Part shown: positions 1 to 10,429 of the stretch, piece after piece
Layout: every line of letters begins with the position of its first letter
How positions within the stretch are numbered: position 1 is the stretch's first letter
Assembly: GCA_021234155.1 (NCBI GenBank)
Contig: JAJEKV010000133.1
Location: forward strand, 246,001 to 310,000
Source of the DNA: Isoetes taiwanensis
Taxonomy: Eukaryota > Streptophyta > Lycopodiopsida > Isoetales > Isoetaceae
Reading direction: 5' to 3'
Length of the DNA stretch: 64,000 bases
Made by a program: the position numbers and the translations under genes
Notes under the pieces: model-generated
Told to the model about the DNA's origin: nothing
What the model saw: only the letters and a program-made list of their open reading frames with translations
Database searches by the model: none

Positions 1-669
1 TGCCAACCTTGCATATAAGAAATCATGAGTACCTTTTATTTCGTGCCAACTTATGTTTGACCCTTCATAATAGTATAGTTTAGTTGTAGCTCCTCATGAT
101 TTCATAGTTATTTCTGCCTTGAAGATGGCCACCAAATGCACTCTTGACGCCAGTCTTTCTTCCTTTTCTAATTCATCACTATTTTCTAATGCCTCTTTCT
201 ATATCTTGGCAGTATTTTCATAAGATGGTTTTTTTTTAGCGTTTAAAAGTAGGGATAATGGTAGTCATACTTGACCTGGATAGTTTTCTTGTTTTTATGT
301 TGATTGTCGCATGCATACAAGAGGCCGAGATTGAGGTGTTTTTCTGTAGATCCTTCACATTCCTTGTGGATGTATTAAGCATTTTTTATAGGTTCTTTTG
401 TATGGTTGATAAGTGCCATCTTATATAGGTTCTTTTGTATGGCAGATGTTTTATTCAAATATGTGGGATTCTCTGGGTATTACCATGGATGGTGGTGTTG
501 AGTTGCTTGAATTGGAGAGATGTTTATTAACCTTGGTGCCTTTGTATATTGAAGTGCTGCTTGCTTGGCCATCCTTGCAACAATGGTTTTCCTTTTCAAC
601 AATTACTAGTCTCCTGCGTGGGTTAGGGCTCTTCAACCCCTAAGCCTCTAGACACTGCCTCTGTTTTTC
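1..669. other. AT-rich stretch without a recognisable gene
   Basis: No frame gives a recognisable domain and no RNA gene is visible. Short open frames here look like chance. The sequence leads into the 131-bp repeat that starts at 670. Confidence 0.6.
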
Positions 670-800
670 AGCATTATTGTACATTGCGTTATTTAGTGGA
701 GACACCCAGATGGGGCTTTCTTTCAGTTTCTCTCTCCTTGTGAGTTGCTTGCTGGTTTTGAGAATTGAACTTATCTTCGTATCACGATAAGAAGATAAGT
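670..800 (+). repeat. 131-bp direct repeat, copy 1
   Basis: This block recurs at 2732-2862 in the same orientation with a single mismatch seen (a C here, T in the second copy, in the acattgYgtt stretch). The pair brackets about 1.93 kb, so it could be the terminal repeats of a small non-autonomous element or a segmental duplication. The 3' half is the left arm and loop of the palindrome at 754-815. No coding capacity is recognised between the copies. Confidence 0.85.
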
Positions 801-815
801 GTAATTCTCAAAACC
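754..815. repeat. Long palindrome (25-bp arms)
   Basis: The arms are 754-778 and 791-815. They pair as GGTTTTGAGAATT/AATTCTCAAAACC plus ACTTATCTTC/GAAGATAAGT, separated by a 2-nt internal mismatch, around a 12-nt loop. In the second direct-repeat copy only the inner 10-bp pairing survives, because the sequence diverges after 2862. Confidence 0.85.
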
Positions 816-1399
816 ATTATAATAGTTTCTCCTTCATATAACCCTTTCTTCATTTTAGGTCTTCATCAGCTTCTTCTCCTCTTGTCGACTCTCCCTTTAG
901 CCTACTTACCCACCCGCCCACCCCACACCTTACTCTTTTACTCGTCATTTTTAATATGGTCCTTACCTTTGGTTATGTGTTTGTTGAAGGTCTGTTGTGC
1001 CTTTGGCTGCTGTGGAGGTATGGTCGTGGTAAGGCCCTCATGCTCTCTGATCTCTACATTCTTTTGATCTCATCATTGCTCTCATCCGCTCTTCCTTCAA
1101 TCTACTTTTTCACCCGTGCATCTAACTCGTCATCCCTTGTTTATCATTTAATAAGACCCTAGACTTGCTGGATGGGCCCTTATGCCTCTAGGCCTTTCCC
1201 TTTTCATCAACACATCTTCACCTCTATGCTTCTGCTTTGATCTCCTACTTCTCACCCACCCACCTTCGATGTTCAATGACGATTTGTTGGATTTTATGGA
1301 ACCTTGTTCCATGTTGCTACTTCATCGACCTAACTTTTCACCTAACCACGCGCCCTAACTGTTTGGCTATCCTTTACTCAGTTTATGCTTAGTGTGTGG

Positions 1400-2285
1400 G
1401 AAGGGCCTCGTGCCGGTGTACTTGGTGGTGACGTATGGCCCTTGTGCCAATTGTTGTTTTGGGATTGTGGATTCTTGGCGTGGTTCACTTGTGGGTATAG
1501 TTGGTATAGCCCTCGAGACAAAGACTTTGTGGGCCTCATACCGAGCATTTGGTTGTGTAGAGGTTCAGTGTTGGTTCAAATAGATCCATTTGTATCAACG
1601 TGATTGTTATGATATCCCCACCCTTGTAGTTCATATGCAGCTTGACAATTCATGAGCTTTTTCCATATACCCCTTTTTTCCATTCTTCTCCTATATTAGC
1701 ACATCTGCATCTTTTCATCCATTTGCTTGCTTGCAGACCTACCTACCGCCCACTCTAATATGCTTATTTATGAAAGGCCTTCATGTTTCTTGTGACAAGT
1801 TTTGATTATGATTTGTGACCTTTTTGCATATAGATGTTTATGTATGGTGGCCCTCGTGCCAGTGGAAGTTTGTGAGTTTTGTGGCCCTCGTGCCAGTGGT
1901 TGGTTGTGAGATTGCTGGCCCTCGTGCCTAGTTTTGTTGGGTAAGGCCTAGTTTCATTGTGGATGTTCCTTACCTTTGGTGGTTATGCATTTGTTGAAGG
2001 TATGGTCGTGACTGTGGAGGAGCATTGTGTCTCGGGCAGTGTCTCGGGCAGCATTAGCATGATGGCTAATATGTGGCTCTTTGTTGCATGGTGGCTTTGA
2101 GTTGGGCAGCATTAGCATGATGGCTAATGTGTGGCTCTTTGTGGCATGGTGGCTTTGAGTTGGGCAGCATTAGCATTGTGGCTAATGTGTGGCTATTTTG
2201 TTGTGTGTGCCAGTGGTGATTGTGAGATGTTGACATGATTGCTAGTTCTTGGTTGTGATATTGGAGGCCCTCGTGCCTAGTGCAG
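1400..2285. repeat. Dispersed GGCCCTCGTGCC motif repeats
   Basis: The 12-nt motif GGCCCTCGTGCC or near variants recurs in the same orientation around 1404, 1437, 1851, 1881, 1917 and 2266, usually followed by AGTGG or TAG. A related motif (ATGGCCTTAGTGCC) forms an array at about 39670-39870. These look like degenerate minisatellites. No protein reading is supported. Confidence 0.6.
2046..2210 (+). repeat. 58-bp tandem repeat, about 3 copies
   Basis: The unit begins GGGCAGCATTAGCATGATGG at 2046 and 2104 and, slightly changed, at 2162, giving a 58-bp period. It lies inside the region between the 131-bp direct repeats. Confidence 0.85.
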
Positions 2286-2683
2286 TTGGTTGTGAGATTA
2301 CTGCCTTTGAGTTAGTAGATGGTTGGAGTTATTGTGAGCTCTATGCTTGGCATGTCATTGCATGTTTGTAGCTCTCATACTAATGTGCAGGTTGATAGGT
2401 TGGGGGCGTCTGCTATATTTTTCGTGATTTGTGATTGCAGGCCCTTTTATCAAGCTGGAGAATAATCGAGCATCATTGCAGACGTCTAGGAGTTTTAGAG
2501 AATCTGGATTTTCAGCTTTGTTAACCATTTTATACTCAATTGTGTTTTTAGCCTATCATTGATTAGTGTTACTATTATCGTCAGGGTTTTTCCTCGAAAA
2601 CCCGAAAGGGCGAGGTTTTTTAATCCCGACTATAATGGTCTACACTTTCAATGCATTTAGCATTTGTCGTACATTTGTCGTAC

Positions 2684-2862
2684 ATTGTACATTGTGTTAT
2701 TTAGTGGAGACACCCAGATGGGGCTTTCTTTAGCATTATTGTACATTGTGTTATTTAGTGGAGACACCCAGATGGGGCTTTCTTTCAGTTTCTCTCTCCT
2801 TGTGAGTTGCTTGCTGGTTTTGAGAATTGAACTTATCTTCGTATCACGATAAGAAGATAAGT
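2684..2862 (+). repeat. 131-bp direct repeat, copy 2, with a partial third copy
   Basis: Positions 2732-2862 repeat 670-800. Immediately upstream, 2684-2731 repeats about 48 bp of the same unit (tacattgtgttatttagtgg and following), a nested partial tandem copy. After 2862 the sequence departs from copy 1, so the outer palindrome arm is missing here. Confidence 0.85.
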
Positions 2863-4200
2863 ACTCACTTTGACAAACCTGTGAGCAAGGTGCATCAAGC
2901 TGTTTACCAAAAAATCATGCGAATATGCTCAGAAATTTTGATTTTTTGCAAAAAAAAACTGGCACAATACAAGAACCAGCATGCAAACTTTTGCAAATTG
3001 AGTTTGAGCGATCTTTTTTCATCTCTGACACCTTCTGACAAACCTCAATTCAATGTGTACCAACTCTCGTGACAAAAAAACATGCTCAGATGGTCAGAAA
3101 ACCTATTTTTCTTGCAAAAAACTATTATGATGCAAGAACCAGCAAGCAAATTTTTGCAGAATGCACAAATGGTAATCTTTTTTTGTTTTGACACCTCTTA
3201 TGCTTTTTGATAAACCTGAATGAAGTGCATCTATAGCTTTTGTGCAAAAGTACAAATTGCCCCAAAGGAATGTTTTTTTGTAGAAAAAAACTCTCATAGA
3301 CTTTGATCTTCTAGATTTTTTGAATTTTTACCTTTTCTTTTAGTATTCTTGAAATGTTTTCTATAGATAGATGTATTTTCTATGTGCAGCACATGTGTTC
3401 CAACCTGGAATGTCTATTGTTTGCAAATCCAACTCTATGTCACCTAAACTAGTGTAAACCCATGCGAATCAGATCTATGCTTACTTTTTCTTATTTTTGT
3501 GTAATACAACAATGCCTTAAGATAGTAATTCGCTTACTTTGACTTTTGAGATCGCTGTAGAATTTTCTTACCTCAAATTTTTCTTTTTTGCCAAGTTTTA
3601 CCTCTCCTTAGATATCCTTACCTTGTAATGGATGTGCAGCTCTTGCCAAAAGGATGGATTTTGATTGAATATGACATTATACAACAATATTTCAATCAAT
3701 CCCAAGCTCTGAAGTCTTGGGCACATGATCAAGTATACAAAGAAATTGAATATTTCAGCAAATGTGCCTCATAAACTCATGTTTTCTAAGGCAAAGAAGG
3801 CAGATTCAAGTAGCTAATGATCAATCTAGAGGCTACCATGGGTTAGCTATATCCCACATGCCAAACTTGTTATGGAAAACCCAACATAAGAGCTAACACA
3901 CGTGGACACATAAAATACGTGCTATTTCCACGAGGGTGCTGGTCCGTTGCCACTGCACATGCCCAAGGTACCACGTGGCAAGGAGTGATTGGAAGGAATT
4001 GGTGATTATGTCCTTTTTTTTTTTGGGGGGGGGAGGGTAGATTAAAATATGGCACGATTCTCAAGAAATGGAATTCGAAGTTTATAACTAGGTCTTCTTA
4101 ATTTCTTTTTTCCAAATAGCATGTTTTTTTATCTCTTTAAGATGAGAGAATCCTTTTTGGGAAAAGAGCATCTTGATTTTTGGGTATAAAATGAGGTCTA
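2863..4200. other. AT-rich non-coding stretch
   Basis: No recognisable gene. Related A/T-rich phrases recur at about 2880-3290, for example 'gcaaaaaaaaact' followed by 'caagaaccagcaTgcaaa' near 2947 and 'caagaaccagcaagcaaa' near 3134. This suggests degenerate roughly 180-200-bp repeats. Confidence 0.5.
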
Positions 4201-4204
4201 ATTT

Positions 4205-4425
4205 GGTGATGCGGCAAGGCTAGGGAGTGATGTGGCAAACAAGTGATGATATGGCACAATAGGATGCTGATGTGGCAAGCAAGGTGGCAAAACGATTTTT
4301 TTCTAGTCAAAGCTTCTTATGATGTGGTGATGAGGTGGGTGACATGTGTATGGTGAGGTGGATGTGCTTTGGTGATGATGTGGATACACTTGATGATGAT
4401 GTGGATGATTTGGCATGGCATTTCG
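4205..4425. repeat. Degenerate GATGTGGCAA / GATGATGTGG repeats
   Basis: Short variants of TGATGTGGCAA recur from 4205 to 4290. They are followed by GATGATGTGGAT-type units to about 4420. This is a low-complexity minisatellite with no coding signal. Confidence 0.6.
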
Positions 4426-5277
4426 CACTTGTGCACATATACATTAGAATTTTTGGATCAACTTGGCAAATTTTGCCTTTTCAAAATGTATGGCAATAAA
4501 TGTGCACACTCTCTCTCTAGTTTTATTTTTAGAGATAGAATGTGGCCTTAGACCTTAGGAATGGCCAAATTTGATGGATTTTTTTGCATTTCCTCAAGAC
4601 TATGAATGAATGATGGATGTGTGATATGTTTTGACTAGGAAAAAAAACTTTGCCAACTTTTAGCTTAGGAAAATGGTAATGGTGCATGGAAAGAGGAAGC
4701 ATGAGGTGTGAGGGGTATTTCATGAGTGGAATCAAGATGTAGAACCTAGGGTATGATGCCCAATCAATGTCCTCCCTTGTTTCTTCATTATAAATGTCTT
4801 CTATGAGTCTTCAAAATGGATGTCTTCAATCTTGTTGCTTGATTAGCTCATGCACACATGTGTCAGTCCAGATGTTAGCCAAAGGTGTAAATCATGTACA
4901 TGGCTCTTCTATGCTGCAAGAATGTGGCAGCTCATGCCAAAACAAGAGGATAGGCTGCCCCTCTTGATCTTCATATGAGTTCTCAAGAGTCCTTGATGGT
5001 TGCCAATATGGAAGTATGGTCCGCAACATGGAATTTCACAAGAAATAGGAGCAAAGTAGCATGGTAGGTAGGCCAAATGATGTGCAAATGATTATGGAAG
5101 CATAAATCTGATGAACCTGCATGACAAGTGGTGTAATTAGCAAGATAGAGTTGCCTATGGAAGTATGGTGGCAACTTGGTGTATATGATTGGGAATGATG
5201 AGATAGAAGTGGTTTACATGGATAGTGGACAATATGTAATAGATTATCATATTATGGAGGTGAAAAATTGGTGAACC

Positions 5278-5590
5278 TAAAGTACAAAAAAAGGAAGGGA
5301 AAAAAGACATGAGGGAAAGGGCGGGAAAGGGAGGAAAAGGGAAGGAATAACGTCCATGGAAAATGGAGAGGGCGAAAATGGGGGTCCGGTTTCCATCTTA
5401 TACGGGAAAAGGAAAAGATGAAAAATGAGGGGTAAAGGGAGGAGAAAAAAAAATAGGAAAGGGGTGAGAAAAGGAAAATAGGAAAATGGCACCAGAAAAA
5501 AAAAGGAAAGGAGGAAAGGAAAAAAAAAGGGGAAGAGGGAAAGGAGCTATGGATAGGGAAAGAGTGGAAAAGGGAAAAGAGGAACATGTA
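5278..5590. repeat. About 310-bp purine tract
   Basis: The + strand is almost entirely A and G (runs such as GGAAAAGGGAAGG), interrupted mainly around 5350-5410. The minus-strand open frames here translate to Phe/Pro/Ser-rich low complexity and are by-products of base composition. Such tracts can form triplex DNA; that is general knowledge, not shown here. Confidence 0.75.
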
Positions 5591-5924
5591 AGATGCGGTT
5601 CAAATACCGACGACTTATATAGTCGTGTCTTGTTGGCTTTAGAGTTCCACAAACTCCACTAAAATACTTCAAGAAGATATGAATGCCGAGAGAACCATGT
5701 ATGTAGCTACCCAAAAGAGTTAATATGTATGTGACTAAACAACCCAAAAAGATATGTATGCAATGCCGAAATGAGATATGTATATAACTAAAAGAGTCAA
5801 AAGATAAAGCAAATGCAAAACGATGTAGTTTGACATGTAGCACATGGCGAGGACATGAGAGTCAAATATCAACCTTCAAATCCACATACCGCTCCCCCCC
5901 CTCCCGCGGCTATCTCTCGCACAA

Positions 5925-6345
5925 CGTTTCCACATGCAATTTTCTTATATGAGGGAAAGATTTCTATATGAGAGAAACTGAAAGACATGTTCTCCCATCT
6001 TCTCTCAATCTAACTAATATCTCAAACTATTATCTCCCATAATTATCTCTCATGACAGATGTCAAAAGACATCTCTACCCAGAGATGATTTTTGTCTCTC
6101 ATGAGAGAGAACATGGGAGATCAAAGTATCTCTCAAACAAATTTAATAAGCCATGTGGGTCACCCCCCCCTCAAAAAAAAAAAAAGAAGAACTTTTCCAC
6201 ATGCAAAATTTATTTCTCGCATAAAATTGAGAGATATTTTATTTTATACGAGAGGAGGATATTTATACTAGAAAAACTGAGAGACATATGTCGTTCTTCC
6301 ACCTTCTCTCAAAATAATTTATATTTTAATTATCTCCTTCTATAT
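5925..6345. repeat. Pair of diverged repeats rich in CTCTCATGAGAGAG-type palindromes
   Basis: Two related blocks begin at about 5929 and 6195 with CCACATGCAA and run through 'aaactgaaagacat...cttctctcaa'. Between them lie palindromic cores such as TCTCTCATGAGAGAGA near 6094. The arrangement resembles neighbouring copies of a small MITE-like element, but clear termini are not visible. Confidence 0.5.
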
Positions 6346-6580
6346 AAGAAATAAATGATATGAATAATAATAATATATAATAATAACATGAATAAGAATG
6401 GTATGGGTTCAAAACCTTATGAAGCCATCTAGTACAAATCTTATTAGACTAAAAAGTATGTGTTGTCATATCAAGATTTGCATCTTAGGCCAATCATGTC
6501 ATTCACGCACTGATTGGATTTTACCGATTGGATTTTACCTGCTCGGTGAAATTGAAGGGATAAGCCATTGATTTGCACAT

Positions 6581-6704
6581 GCTCCAAGAGGTCAAGTACT
6601 TCCATGAATGGTAGCTAGTTCCCAGATATGCAAGTTGAATATGCTCGAAGAGGTCAAGTACTTCCATGAATGGTAGCTAGTCCCCAGATATGCAAGTTGA
6701 ATGT
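6581..6704 (+). repeat. 62-bp tandem duplication
   Basis: The unit starting GCTCCAAGAGGTCAAGTACT at 6581 is repeated from 6643 (GCTCGAAGAGG...), ending near 6704. Only a few substitutions separate the copies, so the duplication is fairly recent. Confidence 0.9.
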
Positions 6705-6889
6705 AATCACTGACGACCTTAGTGTGAGTAGAGGGTCGAGCTTAAAATCTAATAACCCTAAGATCTAAGAAGGTTTGGTGTTTTGCTTTTACACAGAAAG
6801 AGGTCTTCCCTTATAGAGTGGGTTGTGTGCCCACCATGTCCATTATCTTTGGTGGTGAGCCTGTGGGGAAGAGGCCGGGGGGTTGGAAG

Positions 6890-8290
6890 TGGGATGGGAG
6901 GTCAATCATGTGGGCAAAGCAACGAGCTTGGTGCTCCAAGAGAGACCGAGCCCGACCAGATCAGCAGTGTGACGGGTTCCTTGAGGTGGGCATGGGCGAG
7001 GGAGCCGGGCGCATCCTGAGAGGTCGAGGTCCGTGAGGAGGAGCGTAAAGAGCGAAAGCGTGTCGGGAGGCTATGGACGACCTTGGTGCTCCAAGAGAGA
7101 CCGAGCCCGATCAGACGTGCAGCAGTGACGGTTCCTCGAGGGTGCGAATGGGCGAGGGGAGTCACGAACCGAGAGGTCGAGGGTCCGTGAGGGAGGAGCG
7201 CTGGCCGAGCGTGGTTTGGCAAAAGTGTGGACGAGCTTGGTGCTCCAGAGAGACCTAGTCTGATCAGATCAAAGTGCAGTGACGAAGTTCCTTGAGGTGG
7301 GTGGCAATGGGCGAGGGCTGGGCGCAACGGAGGTCCCGAGGTCGGAGGAGAAGCGGTGGACCGGAAGTGTGTGTCGGGCGGTGGGCGCAGCCGGGAGGTC
7401 GAGGGTCGGGAGGAGGCAGGCCAGGCCGGGCGTGTCAGGCGATGGTGGTTGGGCGTAACCGGTGAGGTCTCGAGGGCCAATGAGCCGAACATGTCCAGGC
7501 GGCCAGTGAGGCGCACGAGGAGGCGAGAGGTTCGGAGGGGCGGGCCAGGCCCGGCGATGTCGGGCGGTAAGTGGGCCTTGGAGGAAGGTCGAGAGAGAGT
7601 GGAGGCGATGTGGTGACCCGTGTCGGGCGGTGAGGCGGGCCAGCACCCGGAGGTCGAGTATATGGGGCGGGCAGCGGAGCCGGGCGTGTCAGGTGGGCGG
7701 GCGGGGTTGAGGCGCACCCGCGAGATCGAGGGTCGGGAGGCGGGCGGCCAGGCAGCGGCGTGTCAGGCGGTGAGCGAGGCTGGGCCGCGCACTCGGAGAG
7801 GTCGGAGATTCCTGAGCGGAGCAGGCAGGCGTGTCGGCGGTAGCGGGCGCCTTGATCGGGTCGGGCGGAAGGCAGGCCCGGCGTGTCGGCGGGCGGGCGG
7901 GCGCACTGCGGAGGGGCGGTTCTTGAGGCGGCGGTAGTAGGCGTGTCGGGCAGTAGCGGCAGGCGCCTCCCGGAGATCGAGGTCCGGGCCGGCCGATGGG
8001 CAGCGTCGCCTTCAGGCGGGAGGTGGGCGCACCCGGCAAGATCAGCGAGTCAAGACCCAGTGAGCCCGGCGTGTCAGGCGGTAGCAGGCTGGCGCACCAG
8101 CGGAGATCAAAGTCCGGAGGTTAGGCGGTAGTAGGCTGTCGAAGCGGTAGGCGTGGCGCGCACCCGGAGGCGGGAGGGTGGTGGCCAGGCAGGCGCAGGC
8201 GGGCTGGTCGCACGGCCGAGATCAAGGTCGGGAGGGCGGGCGGTAGTGGCGTGTGAGGCGGGCAGGCGGCGACGCGGAGGGAGAAAAAAG
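6890..8290. repeat. GC/CpG-rich tandem-repeat island
   Basis: Base composition switches abruptly from AT-rich to strongly G+C- and CpG-rich. Long units of about 150 bp begin GAGCTTGGTGCTCCAAGAGA near 6926, with relatives at about 7078 and 7229. From about 7370 to 8270 shorter units built on GCGTGTCRGGCGGT and 'cccggaggtcgaggtc' repeat irregularly. Several long open frames on both strands are Pro/Arg/Gly-rich products of composition without domain signatures. The island ends next to the 3' end of the NBS-LRR pseudogene. Confidence 0.75.
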
Positions 8291-8344
8291 GTCCGGAGCT
8301 TAACGCAAGAAAAAATGCGGCTGGCGAAAAGATCAATGCTTTTT

Positions 8345-10210
8345 AAATCTTTTAAAGGTCTATGAAAATCAGGAAGAACTTTCAAGCGAGAGAAATTAAG
8401 TAGTGAAAGGTGTAGTAGATGCATTAAGTAGCCGAAAGAATCTGGAAACATATCTAGTTTATTTTGACCTCCATAAATCTTTAGAAAACGTAAATTGCTA
8501 AAGGTTTTAAAAAAAGAGGAAGGAAGTTGATGTACCTGAATTTCTTCTTCCTCCTTGTACTCCTCATCCTCGTCTCCAGTAACAATAATCATTTGTAGGT
8601 TTGGGAAATGCTGTTCCAGAGTTGAAGATAAGTTAGTTATTTTTATTTTACATGTGCAATCTTTTTGTCATAGGGATGTAAGCAATTCAAACCTGGAAAG
8701 ACTCGAGTCGACACCTTGAAGTAAATGTAAAGCTTTGAGATCATGTGTTTTCCTTGTGAGATGTTACCGCATTACGAGAGGTGAAATAAACAACATTACA
8801 TGCTAAGTACTTAATGGATAGGTAATCCTGCAAAATTTGAAATTCCAAAGTTTCTTGAGACTCTATTGCACGAATTACTTCATGTGTCCTAAGGGATGCT
8901 GCCAAGTGGCCTGACGTAAAGAGTTCTCCTTCTTCTTCTTCTTCTTCTTCTTCTTCTTCTTCTTCTTCTACGATTTCTTCTTCTTCTGAAACTAGCATCT
9001 GCACTCAAGTAACAAAGTTGATTAGAAAGGTGAATAAATAAACTAAAGATATCTAAGAGAGGATAAGCACTTGCCTCTGATGTAGACACATATTTCCAGC
9101 CTTTAAGGTTTGCACGCTTCTGAGCAATGGCCCAAAAATAATCATGGCATTCTAGATTGTCATCCTTGGAAGAAAAATGGACTTCGTCTAGGAGAACTTC
9201 CAAAATGTCTTCATGTCCAAACATACTGTTTCACCGAGCCATGTCCAATGGTTTTCCACGCCAAAGAGGGCGCGATCGATGAAGGCATCTTTGCACAATA
9301 TGGATTACGGCAAAGGATACTAGGTTCTAAAATTTGGAGGACCATTATCATCCTCATCTGCAGACCAGGGGGATTCAGTAGCTTTCTCAATCGTTGTTTG
9401 ACTTTCCTCCACTTTCGCTTTCTTTTGCGCCTTTCAGCCTTCTAAAATAAGTGCCATATGTATTGATTGATAAAGGAAGACCACCACATAGTGGGACTAT
9501 TTTTTAAGCAAATCATTCTCCTTATCCTTATCTTGAATTCTTATGCATTGTATGAACAATTGCTCGGCTTCATGGATATCTAGTAAATTGGGCTCAAAAA
9601 GTTTGTATGCATTTGAACTTGCATTCGATTGGACAACAAATATCCGCGAAACTCCTTAGCTACTTCCCATGGGATCGTGGATACCATTATACGCCTTTGA
9701 ATCGGAAGGTGTTGATATACATCTTGTGGCAATAAGCCTTTTAGATCTTTTACCTTCCAAACATTGTCTATGCATAGACACATGGAAAAGCCCTCTTCTT
9801 TTAAACGTTGCAAGCAATGGCGTAATGCATTTTGACCTTGATGAGTGCTTGTGAATGTCTCATTTTTATTTTCCAATTCTGCAAGATCTTACTTTTTTTT
9901 GAATCTCCTTTATATTGGTAGGGGAGCATGCCCACCTCTACAAAAAGCTTTTAACTTGCTTGGTTGCCTTTGGAAATTCTTGATCAGATAACGTGGTCAG
10001 CAAAGTAGTCTTTTCCAATGCCCCCATTCCACACACGCAAAGGACTCGAATTCACGACTTCCTTATGAATGTCGACAATTTCTCTGGTGGCTTAAACTTG
10101 ACAAAGATCTCCAATTGGGGCATTGCCGGATGTAGGGATCTGATTTTTTTAATAATGGAGACTTCATCCAATAGCTTTTACCATGTCGCACATTTAGTAC
10201 TCCACCGGTT
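8345..10210 (-). pseudogene. NBS-LRR (NB-ARC plus leucine-rich repeat) resistance-gene pseudogene
   Basis: Intact members of this family are intracellular immune receptors. Reading the minus strand from 10.2 kb, the P-loop region near 10030 reads GGIGK and then needs a 1-nt shift to read TTLLTTL. At 9580-9876 the NB-ARC Walker B region reads MCLCIDNVWKVKDLKGLLP, followed by RIMVSTI, matching the RNBS-B position. Leucine-rich repeats follow at about 8345-8740 (LPSSFFKTFSNLRFLKIYGG, then PDSFGYLMHLLHLSLLNF). A glutamate run encoded by the (CTT)n tract at 8930-8969 interrupts the middle. Stops and frameshifts separate the blocks, and no complete reading is possible. The N-terminal domain (TIR, CC or other) is not recognisable. 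The class is well supported by three independent motifs; exact ends are approximate. Confidence 0.8.
8930..8969. repeat. (CTT)n microsatellite
   Basis: About thirteen uninterrupted CTT/TTC units. On the minus strand it encodes a run of Glu inside the NBS-LRR pseudogene, so it probably expanded within or after loss of the gene. Confidence 0.95.
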
Positions 10211-10429
10211 TGAAAGTTTTGTTGTTCATTTCACTCAATCGTTAGCAAGGTCATCAAGCCCCTTTGCCTTACAATTGGGCCCAACTCGTTTCCCCGAACC
10301 ACAAACATTTCATTCTTTACTTTATTTAATGCGAATAATGGCGGATCTACTAAACAACGAAACAAAGATCCGATTCATAAAGATCTTATTCATAAGGCGG
10401 GCTTTATTTCTTTCCTATTTTGCTTAAGC

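Noticed and set aside
2046-2862. CRISPR-like array from regular repeats
   Set aside because: The 58-bp units are direct tandems without unique spacers, and the context is plant nuclear DNA.
5252-5652. Phe/Pro/Ser-rich minus frames resembling membrane proteins
   Set aside because: Products of the purine tract; no family signature.
6902-8040. 271-codon and other long frames in the GC-rich island
   Set aside because: Low stop frequency follows from GC content. Both strands give Pro/Arg/Gly-rich sequence without domains.
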